6,538 nucleotides of DNA from an uncultured Rhodospirillales bacterium (GTDB lineage: Bacteria > Pseudomonadota > Alphaproteobacteria > CALMVH01): positions 1-6,538 of the forward strand of contig CALMVH010000197.1 of NCBI GenBank assembly GCA_937873165.1, given 5' to 3'. The position numbers were made by a program, and so were the translations under genes. Positions 1-5,917 of this stretch are shown piece by piece. The notes under the pieces are model-generated. The model did no database searches, was not told where the DNA came from, and worked only from the letters and a program-made list of their open reading frames with translations. Position 1 is the first letter of the stretch. Each line of letters begins with the position of its first letter.

Positions 1-691
1 ACGCACCCCTGATCCCGTCGTGGATCGTTCCCGGCGCCCGGCAGAACAGTTCCTGTACGTGCACACCCTCGGGGTTCAGGGCCTGGGGGCGCTTCGCCAT
101 CATCACGAGTAGCGGCACCATGACGGTGCGCGACCAGTATGACACCTTGTCCAAGTGGAACGGGAACCAGCGCGGCAGGCTCATGATCTCGACCGGCATG
201 ATCGGCACGGCGCGCCATGGCACCTGGTCGAATAATGCCAGCTGGATACGGGTGAACACGTTGCTCCGCTCCGCGCCGCCATGCGCCAGGATCGCCTCAC
301 GGGCGCGTACCATGTGCGGCGCGTCCGCGGCATCGCCGCACGCCTTCAGCGCGAAGTAAGCCTTGACGCTGGCGCTGAGGTTGAACACGCCGTCATAGAA
401 CAAGGGCCATCCGCCGTGCTCCGCCTGCGTCCGACGCAGGTAGTTCGCCATCTTGGCGTTCAGCTCGTGGTCGATGTCGCCCAGATAATGCTGAAGGAGG
501 ATGTATTCCGACGGAATCGTCGCGTCCGCTTCCAGTTCGAACACGAAGTGACCATCTGGCTTCTGTCGGCGCGCCAGCGCGTGGGTTGCGCGGTCGATTG
601 CGAAATCCAGACGCGCGTCTATTACTTGCGCACTGATTTCGTTGGGCTGGGCTTGGTGCTGAATTGTGTGGAGACGCATAGTTTCTGCCAT
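1..691 (-). CDS. shc: Squalene-hopene cyclase, N-terminal part (runs off left edge)
   Basis: This gene encodes squalene-hopene cyclase (also called HpnF), a monotopic inner-membrane enzyme that cyclises squalene to hopene/diplopterol. Only the first 230 codons are in the window; the protonating DXDD motif and most QW repeats lie beyond the left edge. Visible family hallmarks are FELEADATIPSEYILLQHYLG (about residues 51-71), a QW-type repeat with Q89 and GGW at 93-95 followed by NLSASVKAYFALK (104-116), and the block VPWRAVPIMPVEIMSLPRW (157-175) leading into FPFHLDKVSYWSRTV (176-190). An in-frame TAG lies 12 bases before the first ATG, so the start is either ATG 691 (Met-Ala-Glu-Thr) or ATG 679; neither has a clear Shine-Dalgarno sequence. 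It follows hpnE on the same strand after 37 nt and is probably co-transcribed. The family assignment is very secure; the exact start is not. Confidence 0.96.
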   Translation of the reverse strand, partial: MAETMRLHTIQHQAQPNEISAQVIDARLDFAIDRATHALARRQKPDGHFVFELEADATIPSEYILLQHYLGDIDHELNAKMANYLRRTQAEHGGWPLFYDGVFNLSASVKAYFALKACGDAADAPHMVRAREAILAHGGAERSNVFTRIQLALFDQVPWRAVPIMPVEIMSLPRWFPFHLDKVSYWSRTVMVPLLVMMAKRPQALNPEGVHVQELFCRAPGTIHDGIRGA

Positions 692-728
692 CTTTTGCGC
701 AGACTAAAACACCAAAACGCCGGAAAAT

Positions 729-1976
729 TCAAGCATTTTTAAGGATCAGGGCGGCTGCTGCCCGCCCCGAACGGATGGATCCCTCAATCGTTCCAGGGTA
801 TCCGGTCGCTGTCCAATCGCCGGCAAGCCACAGGTTCTGCCATCTTGTCTTGCCCGAAGGACGCAGCGCCGCCTGCTGGGGCGTGGCGGCAAAGGTGGCG
901 CGTTTCTCCTTCACCACGCGGTGCGCGGGCATCGACTCAGGCAGTGGGTAAATCTCTCGCAGGTCGCTCCAGATGATCTCGGCCAGTGTTTCCGCATCGC
1001 TGTCCATCAACCGGTCGGCGGCGCTGACGGTAACCGACAGCAAGCCTGGCTTCTGGAAAACCCACTCGGCGGTGCCGCCTACAACCCCGATGAATCCGGG
1101 TTCGCGCCGGGGCACCTCGACGGCATAATGCAGGTTCAGGATGGCCCGATGATCCTGGGGTGTTTTCAACCCAGGCACGAGTCCGGCCGCGACCGGAGCT
1201 GTAACCGCCAGTACCACCGGGGCATTGGGGTCGATCAGCTGGATTGTGCCGCCGAAATCCAGGCCGCGCAGGGCTCCGCCGTCGAACTGAAGGCGGGACA
1301 ACCGGTGCTGCAGGTGGATCTCGCCGCCATGCGCGGCAAGGTAAGCCAGCGCCGGATCGATAAAGCTTTCCGACAAGCCTTCTTCCGGCACCAGCGGCAG
1401 GCAGGCCTGGCCACCCGCGCCCAGCGTCTCGCGGATGATGGCCCAGAACAGCGCGGCCGATCCCTCATCGGTCGTGGTATTCAGCGCCGAAACCGCCAGG
1501 GGTTCCCACAGGCGACGGTAAAGAACGCTGGACTTGTCCAGGACCGCTCCCACCGTTTTCCCCTGCCTGGCGAAGGCCAGCTTCACAGGTTCCAGGTAGT
1601 CGGACGCCTTTGTGCCCGGCACACGCCGGTTGCGGTCAAACAGCCACAGCGGCAGCTTGCCGGCGCTGGGTTGCAGCGTCCAGCGTTCGCGGCTCTTGAG
1701 GTCGATAAAGGGGAAAACCGGGCGCGACGGTCCTTTCAAGGTCTCGCGCGACCCGATCTTTTCCAGGTAATCCATGGCATGCCGGTTGCCCGACAACAGC
1801 AGGTGGTTGCCGTTATCGATTCGGGTCTTCAGCACCGCGTCGAAATACGACCGGCATCGCCCGCCCGCCTGAGGCCCGGCCTCATGCACCACCGGCGTGT
1901 AACCGTTGCTTGCCATATCAACAGCAGCCGCAAGGCCGGAAAGACCCGCGCCGATGATGTGGACCGTCCTGCCCAT
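729..1976 (-). CDS. hpnE: Hydroxysqualene reductase HpnE (FAD-dependent, squalene-forming)
   Basis: The product is a 415-residue flavoprotein of the amine oxidase/phytoene desaturase superfamily. In the HpnCDE route it reduces hydroxysqualene to squalene, the last step before cyclisation. The N-terminus has the FAD-binding dinucleotide fold: HIIGAGLSGLAAA with GxGxxG at Gly9, Gly11 and Gly14, an acidic residue at the end of strand 2 (Glu32) and the GGR motif at 38-40. The C-terminus carries the second FAD motif, LWLAGDWTATGYPGTIEGSI (382-401), followed by SGRAAA. ATG 1976 is chosen because it places the Rossmann strand directly at the N-terminus, as is usual in the family. The reading frame stays open for another 129 codons upstream, but that stretch lies over hpnD. 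There is no good ribosome-binding site; the ATG sits 2 nt after the hpnD stop (TAG-GC-ATG), so translation is probably coupled. An alternative label would be a carotenoid-type desaturase, but the hpn context argues against it. Confidence 0.95.
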   Translation of the reverse strand: MGRTVHIIGAGLSGLAAAVDMASNGYTPVVHEAGPQAGGRCRSYFDAVLKTRIDNGNHLLLSGNRHAMDYLEKIGSRETLKGPSRPVFPFIDLKSRERWTLQPSAGKLPLWLFDRNRRVPGTKASDYLEPVKLAFARQGKTVGAVLDKSSVLYRRLWEPLAVSALNTTTDEGSAALFWAIIRETLGAGGQACLPLVPEEGLSESFIDPALAYLAAHGGEIHLQHRLSRLQFDGGALRGLDFGGTIQLIDPNAPVVLAVTAPVAAGLVPGLKTPQDHRAILNLHYAVEVPRREPGFIGVVGGTAEWVFQKPGLLSVTVSAADRLMDSDAETLAEIIWSDLREIYPLPESMPAHRVVKEKRATFAATPQQAALRPSGKTRWQNLWLAGDWTATGYPGTIEGSIRSGRAAAALILKNA

Positions 1977-1978
1977 GC

Positions 1979-2854
1979 CTACAGCAGGCCGTGTCGGAAG
2001 ATGAACCACAACTTCAGGGCTTTCGGAACCTTTACCCGCGCGCCGGGATCCGCCCAACCGCGCGATTGCAGGCGGTGCAGCACGGCCTTGTAGCTTGCCG
2101 ACATCAGCCGGGCAGGCCGCATGGCCGTGCGGTTGCAATCGGCCATCGCCGCTTCGGCTTGCGAGAAATACTGCGCGGCCTGATCGGCCATGCGCTTGCA
2201 CACCACGGCCATGCGCGGATCGCGCACCATCTCGGCAGGCTTGGCAAGGGACACACCGGCTTCCGCGAGCCAGTTCGCAGGCAGGTACAGGCGATCGCGC
2301 GCGGCATCTTCGCCTATGTCGCGTAGAATGTTCGTGAACTGCAACGCCCGTCCCAGCGCCCACGCCACGTCATCGGCACGGGGGGAAGAATCGCCGAAGG
2401 CCCGGACGGACAGGCGTCCCACGGCGGAGGCGACCCGGTCGCAATACAGGTCAAGCTCGTCCCAGGCCGGCGCCACGATCTCGGAAAAAGCGTCCATTGC
2501 CATGCCGTCGATGATGGCAAGGAAATCTCCTTGCCGCAGACCGTATTCCATCACGGGCTGCACCAGGGTGCGCGTGATGGGGTCCGTCGGCTGCCCGCGG
2601 TAAAGCGATGCGATGCGCTGCCGCCATTCGTCAAGCTGCGCCTGTTTCTGTTCGGCGGGCGCCGGTTCGTCCGCAATGTCGTCCACCACCCGGCAGAAGG
2701 CATAGATCGCCCACATCGCCCGCCGCCGCGCCTCCGGCAGGATGCGCATGCCCTGGTAGAACGACGTGCCGGACCGTTGCACGATCGACTCCACCTCCTG
2801 GGCGGCCTCTGCATATGACAGGCCGCTGCTGGCGCCCATTGTCAGAGCGACCAT
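1979..2854 (-). CDS. hpnD: Presqualene diphosphate synthase HpnD
   Basis: This is a trans-isoprenyl diphosphate synthase of the squalene/phytoene synthase family. It condenses two farnesyl diphosphates to presqualene diphosphate. With ATG 2854 as start it has 291 residues. Visible motifs are GTSFYQGMRILPEARR (about 29-44), the first Asp-rich motif in AFCRVVDDIADE (53-64; Asp58, Asp59 and Asp62 bind Mg-diphosphate), YCDRVASAVG (137-146), and the second motif NILRDIGEDAARDRLYLP (175-192) with Asp179 and Asp183. Two starts are possible. ATG 2854 has GGGAAG six bases upstream and overlaps the hpnC end by 13 nt. ATG 2839 (Met-Gly-Ala-Ser-Ser, 286 residues) starts 2 nt after the hpnC TGA but lacks a Shine-Dalgarno sequence. 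I prefer 2854 for its ribosome-binding site. HpnD is told from HpnC by its richer second Asp motif and gene order. Phytoene synthase is the main alternative, made unlikely by the operon. Confidence 0.95.
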   Translation of the reverse strand: MVALTMGASSGLSYAEAAQEVESIVQRSGTSFYQGMRILPEARRRAMWAIYAFCRVVDDIADEPAPAEQKQAQLDEWRQRIASLYRGQPTDPITRTLVQPVMEYGLRQGDFLAIIDGMAMDAFSEIVAPAWDELDLYCDRVASAVGRLSVRAFGDSSPRADDVAWALGRALQFTNILRDIGEDAARDRLYLPANWLAEAGVSLAKPAEMVRDPRMAVVCKRMADQAAQYFSQAEAAMADCNRTAMRPARLMSASYKAVLHRLQSRGWADPGARVKVPKALKLWFIFRHGLL

Positions 2855-3675
2855 TTGAGGCTTCCCAGAAGAGACAGGGCAAAGTCCGGCTTGCTGAGCT
2901 TGACCCGCGTTGCCAGCGGATCGCCGCGCCGCAACCGCTTCGACAGGCGGCACGCCAGCGCCACGATCATGGCTGTTTCCACTTGAAGGCGCTTGTCCTT
3001 GACGCGTGCCGGCAGGTCCGCGCCGATCCGGTTCAGCCGGTCCACATGATCCAGCAAGCCGTCCAGCGTTTTGCGTAATCCCGGAGTAGCATAGGACGCC
3101 TTCAAGTCTGCAACGCTGGAACCGTTACGAGCCAGATCGTCCTCCGGCAGGTAGCAGCGATCCATTTCTTCCAGGTCCTTGCCGCAATCCTGCAGATGGT
3201 TCAGCACCTGCAACGAGGCAGTCAAGGCGTCCGACGGCTCCCACGTGTTGCGGCTTTCACCGTGCAGGTCCAGCACGTGCCGCCCAACCGGCATCGCGGA
3301 GTACCGGCAGTAGTCGTACAGCTCATCCCAGGTCCGGTATCGCTGCTTGACCGCATCCTGCTTGAAGGCGTGCAACAGGTCCAGGGAATGGCGCGAGGTG
3401 GTGCCGCTTTCCTTCAAGCGTTCGCGCAGCGCCGATGCAGTCGGCGATCCTTCTTCTCCACTGCCCTGCAGGATAGCGGCCATGCGGTTCAGCCGGTCCA
3501 GCTTGGTTTGAGGGGGCAGGGCGGGATTGTCTCCGATATCGTCGGCATTACGGGCGAACGCATAGAATGCATGCACGTGGGGACGCAAGTCCGGGCGGAT
3601 CAGGAAGGACCCGACGGGGAAGTTCTCATCGCTACGGCCTTTGCCCGACGGCGTTTCCCATACGGCTTGGGTCAT
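2842..3675 (-). CDS. hpnC: Hydroxysqualene synthase HpnC
   Basis: This 277-residue protein is a second squalene/phytoene synthase family member. In the hopanoid route it converts presqualene diphosphate to hydroxysqualene with loss of diphosphate, instead of the one-step reduction by eukaryotic squalene synthase. The N-terminus ENFPVGSFLIRPDLRPHV (17-34) is typical of HpnC. The first Asp motif is in FYAFARNADDIGDNP (37-51; Asp45, Asp46, Asp49). The second is LQDCGKDLEEMDRCYLPEDD (161-180) with Asp163 and Asp167. The start ATG 3675 is well supported: GGAGG lies seven bases upstream and the ATG overlaps the hpnB stop as ATGA. The open frame continues 73 codons further upstream, but only inside hpnB. 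The end abuts or overlaps hpnD. HpnC and HpnD share the same fold and are presumed ancient paralogues; both are needed to make squalene in this pathway. Confidence 0.95.
   Translation of the reverse strand: MTQAVWETPSGKGRSDENFPVGSFLIRPDLRPHVHAFYAFARNADDIGDNPALPPQTKLDRLNRMAAILQGSGEEGSPTASALRERLKESGTTSRHSLDLLHAFKQDAVKQRYRTWDELYDYCRYSAMPVGRHVLDLHGESRNTWEPSDALTASLQVLNHLQDCGKDLEEMDRCYLPEDDLARNGSSVADLKASYATPGLRKTLDGLLDHVDRLNRIGADLPARVKDKRLQVETAMIVALACRLSKRLRRGDPLATRVKLSKPDFALSLLGSLKWSL
2861..2866 (-). promoter_or_regulatory. Ribosome-binding site deciding the hpnD start
   Basis: The minus strand reads GGGAAG here, six bases before ATG 2854. No comparable motif precedes the downstream ATG 2839. This favours the longer HpnD, whose start lies inside the last codons of hpnC. 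Confidence 0.5.
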
Positions 3676-4802
3676 GGCGTGGCCTCCGGGTACACGCGGT
3701 TTTTCCAGCCGCCGCCTTGGCCACGGTAATGCCGGAATGCCGAGTCGACAGTCGCCGCAAGGTAGAACAACCCGATGAGAGGCAAAGCAAATCCCCAAAG
3801 CGGGGACCGATGATACCGGGTCAGGGTCGGCTGGAACGCGTAGGCCATCATCAGCCATGTGATGAGGCCAAACACGGCTCGCCAGCCGCCGCATACCAGA
3901 AGCAAGGGTGGCGCCAGATAGGTCAGGATCATCCCCAACACGGTGCCGATCAGCAGCAGCGCGGAGCGGTTCAGTTGCACATAGGCTGTTCGCGCAATCA
4001 TGTTCCAGATATCGGCCGGGCCTTCGTAGATGCGCAGGCTGTCAGCTTTTCCGGCGTGGCCGAGCCAGATCTTGTGTCCGCCACGCTTGATCTCGCGCGC
4101 CAGGGCGCAGTCGTCGATCAACGTGTGCCGGATCGCCTCGACTCCGCCGATGCGGGCGAGGGCTTTCGCCGAAACAAGCATGGTGCCGCCGGCTGCCGCC
4201 GCCAGCGGATTCGCTGGATCGCTGGCCCGGCTGAACGGGTAAAGCAGCTGGAAGAAGAAGACAAAGGCGGGAATCAGCGCCCGTTCCGCCCAGGTGGTGC
4301 AATGCAACCGCACCATTTCGGATACGAGGTCGAAGCCGCCTCCTTCTGCCTTCGCCACCAGCTGCGCCAGATGGGCCGGAGCATGCGCGATATCGGCATC
4401 GGTCAGGAGCACATAGCGTGCCTCCTGGACGGCAAGCTGTGCAAGGCCCTGATGCACCGCCCACAGCTTGCCGCTCCAGCCAGGCGGCAAGGGCGCGCCG
4501 CTGACGATCGTCAGGCGCGGATCGCCGTGGGCCGCCGCCAGCGCCAGTGCTGCCGTGCCATCGGTGCTGTTGTCATCCACCAGCACCAGCGAAACCGGAC
4601 CCGCATAGGTCTGCGACAGCAGCGACGATACCGTGGCGGCTATATGTTCGGCTTCGTCGCGGGCGGGGATCACGATGGCAACGGGCACGGAGCCGGTGGG
4701 AACGCCGTTCCCGAGCACCGGGCCGGACCGCCAGAAGCGGCCGCGGAACCCCAGCAGGTAAACCCAGATCGCGAACGAGGCCAAGGCGATCAAGCCGGTC
4801 AT
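3672..4802 (-). CDS. hpnB: Hopanoid-locus membrane glycosyltransferase HpnB (GT2 family)
   Basis: The product (376 residues) is a family 2 glycosyltransferase with membrane anchors, conserved in hopanoid gene clusters. Residues about 2-18 form an N-terminal hydrophobic segment. The GT-A domain follows: VAIVIPARDE (41-50), LVDDNSTDGT (74-83) binding the nucleotide sugar, a DxD-type metal site at Asp135-Ala-Asp137, and IDDCALAREIK (229-239) at the position of the catalytic acidic motif. Three hydrophobic segments lie near 281-304, 309-323 and 336-355, and the protein ends with GGGWKNRVYP (363-372). The active site should face the cytoplasm. ATG 4802 overlaps the hpnA stop as ATGA and has GGA eight bases upstream; a longer frame reaches into hpnA and is not used. 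Donor and acceptor are unknown. By context it may decorate a hopanoid or related envelope lipid, but that is inference. Confidence 0.93.
   Translation of the reverse strand: MTGLIALASFAIWVYLLGFRGRFWRSGPVLGNGVPTGSVPVAIVIPARDEAEHIAATVSSLLSQTYAGPVSLVLVDDNSTDGTAALALAAAHGDPRLTIVSGAPLPPGWSGKLWAVHQGLAQLAVQEARYVLLTDADIAHAPAHLAQLVAKAEGGGFDLVSEMVRLHCTTWAERALIPAFVFFFQLLYPFSRASDPANPLAAAAGGTMLVSAKALARIGGVEAIRHTLIDDCALAREIKRGGHKIWLGHAGKADSLRIYEGPADIWNMIARTAYVQLNRSALLLIGTVLGMILTYLAPPLLLVCGGWRAVFGLITWLMMAYAFQPTLTRYHRSPLWGFALPLIGLFYLAATVDSAFRHYRGQGGGWKNRVYPEATP
3683..3687 (-). promoter_or_regulatory. Ribosome-binding site of hpnC
   Basis: A perfect GGAGG on the minus strand lies seven bases upstream of ATG 3675, inside the final codons of hpnB. 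It is the strongest Shine-Dalgarno sequence in the operon and fixes the hpnC start. Confidence 0.75.
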
Positions 4803-5812
4803 TTCAGATATCCATGCTCGCGAAACCATGACACCGCGTCGGCGAGGCCCTGCTCGGCCGGGCGATGGCGGTAACCCAGTTCGCGCACTGCCTTGTTGCT
4901 GGAAAAGTACATCTTCTTGGCCGCCATGCGCAGCGTGTCCATTGTGGTCATCGGCTCCTTGCCGGTTACGTGTGCCATGGCCTCCATCCCGACCGCGACC
5001 GGATAAAGCAGCTGGCGTGGCACGCCCAGCAGGGGCGGCTTGCGGCCGACCAGGCGGCACACGGTGCGTGCCAGTTGTGCCAGCGAGTAATCGTCGCCTC
5101 CCAGAATGTACTTCTCGCCGATTTTTCCGTGGCGCAGTGCCAGGACATGGCCATCCGCCACATCGTCCACATGAACCAAATTCAGCCCTGTATCGACATA
5201 AACGGGCATTCCCCCGTTCGCCGCCAGCACGATGGCCTTGCCGGTGGGGGTCGGCTTTACGTCGCGCGGGCCGACCGGGGTAGAAGGGTTGACGATCACT
5301 GCCGGCAGGCCATGATCCCGCACCAGGTTCAGGACCGCCTGTTCGGCCAGGAACTTCGACTTCTTGTATGGGCCGATTTTGTCCTGGACGCGGGTGGGCG
5401 TGGTTTCATCAGCCTGGCCGCCGTCTTTTGCCAGTCCCAGGGCTGCCACGCTGCTGGTGTACACCACACGTTCGATGCCCGCGGCCAGCGCCGATTCCAT
5501 CAGGGTACGGGTTCCATCGACGTTGGTGCGAAACATTTCCTGCGGATGCTTGAGCCATAGCCGGTAATCGGCGGCAACATGGAACAGATAGCGGCATCCC
5601 TGCAGCGTCCGTTGCAAGCTGGCGCCGTCGTTCAGGTCGCCCTGGATGAATCCGATGTCGAGACCGTTCAGATGCTCGCGGGGACTGCCGGAACGGGCGA
5701 GCGCCCGGACGGCGAAGCCTTGCTCCAGCAGGGAACGCGCCACGGCCGAGCCGACAAATCCTGTCGCTCCCGTTACCAGCACCAAATCTCCGGACCCCGG
5801 ACTTTCACTCAT
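4799..5812 (-). CDS. hpnA: Hopanoid-associated NAD(P)-dependent sugar epimerase/reductase HpnA
   Basis: This 337-residue protein is an extended short-chain dehydrogenase/reductase of the NAD-dependent epimerase/dehydratase type and the first gene of the minus-strand operon. The cofactor motif TGATGFVG is at 14-21 (Gly15, Gly18, Gly21), Asp59 follows in GDLND, FHVAADYRLW is at 77-86, and the catalytic set is Ser120/Ser121 in YTSSVAALG plus YKKSK (Tyr149 and Lys153, YxxxK). NPSTPVGPRD (about 177-186) and NLVHVDDVADGH are also typical of the family. It is annotated in relatives as a hopanoid-associated sugar epimerase; the substrate is not established. The frame is open far upstream, but that lies in the intergenic region and antisense to the lipoprotein gene. 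ATG 5812 gives the usual N-terminus although no Shine-Dalgarno sequence precedes it. An internal GTG at 5782 has GGAG five bases upstream but would cut into the first Rossmann strand. Confidence 0.93.
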   Translation of the reverse strand: MSESPGSGDLVLVTGATGFVGSAVARSLLEQGFAVRALARSGSPREHLNGLDIGFIQGDLNDGASLQRTLQGCRYLFHVAADYRLWLKHPQEMFRTNVDGTRTLMESALAAGIERVVYTSSVAALGLAKDGGQADETTPTRVQDKIGPYKKSKFLAEQAVLNLVRDHGLPAVIVNPSTPVGPRDVKPTPTGKAIVLAANGGMPVYVDTGLNLVHVDDVADGHVLALRHGKIGEKYILGGDDYSLAQLARTVCRLVGRKPPLLGVPRQLLYPVAVGMEAMAHVTGKEPMTTMDTLRMAAKKMYFSSNKAVRELGYRHRPAEQGLADAVSWFREHGYLK

Positions 5813-5848
5813 GAGGATGCGGATAGCACACAGGCAAAAAAATGCCAG

Positions 5849-5892
5849 CTTGCCTTTGCAAGACGGCGAGAAAACCGTTACAGATGACTGTA
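5849..5892. repeat. Two 5-4-5 inverted repeats spaced 30 bp apart
   Basis: CTTGC-CTTT-GCAAG (5849-5862) and TACAG-ATGA-CTGTA (5879-5892) are both perfect 5-bp inverted repeats with 4-bp centres. Their midpoints are exactly 30 bp apart, about three helical turns. A third, weaker one, GGCA-A6-TGCC (5833-5846), lies just to the left. The half-sites differ in sequence, so they are not copies of one operator. They could be protein-binding sites, or chance. Confidence 0.35.
5856..5884 (+). promoter_or_regulatory. Weak sigma70-like promoter candidate for the lipoprotein gene
   Basis: TTGCAA (5856-5861) and TACAGA (5879-5884) are separated by 17 bp, resembling -35 and -10 boxes. The -10 match is poor (TA.A only). 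It would give a short leader of roughly 20-30 nt before ATG 5918. Each box overlaps one of the inverted repeats. Alphaproteobacterial promoters often deviate from this consensus, so the call is tentative. Confidence 0.25.
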
Positions 5893-5917
5893 GTTTCGCT
5901 GTGGAGCGCATGTGACA

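Larger units (their letters stand above)
5813..5911. promoter_or_regulatory. Divergent intergenic region between hpnA and the OmpA lipoprotein gene
   Basis: About 99 bp separate the divergent start codons and must hold promoters for both the hopanoid operon and the lipoprotein gene, unless the operon is read from elsewhere. The stretch is less GC-rich than the genes and includes a run of seven A (5836-5842). It contains three short inverted repeats of 14 bp each: 5833-5846, 5849-5862 and 5879-5892. No convincing -10/-35 pair was found for the minus direction. The promoter role is inferred from the divergent layout. Confidence 0.6.

Noticed and set aside
281..742. A 153-codon plus-strand open frame opposite the start of shc
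   Set aside because: The minus strand encodes unmistakable squalene-hopene cyclase sequence over the same bases.
921..2093. A 390-codon plus-strand open frame opposite hpnE
   Set aside because: It lies antisense to a well-conserved flavoenzyme gene, and its Gln/Arg/Gly-rich translation has no recognisable fold. Long antisense frames are expected in GC-rich DNA.
1977..2363. Upstream extension of hpnE making a 544-residue protein
   Set aside because: The added 129 codons overlap the conserved 3' part of hpnD and are low-complexity Arg/Ala-rich sequence. ATG 1976 gives the standard FAD-fold N-terminus.
3567..4874. A 435-codon plus-strand open frame opposite hpnB and the start of hpnC
   Set aside because: It is the antisense shadow of two genes with clear family motifs. 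The translation is Arg/Gln/Gly-rich without domain signatures.
5833..5846. GGCA-A6-TGCC considered as a transcription terminator
   Set aside because: The stem is only 4 bp and the position is between divergent starts, where no transcript ends. It is kept only as a weak inverted repeat.
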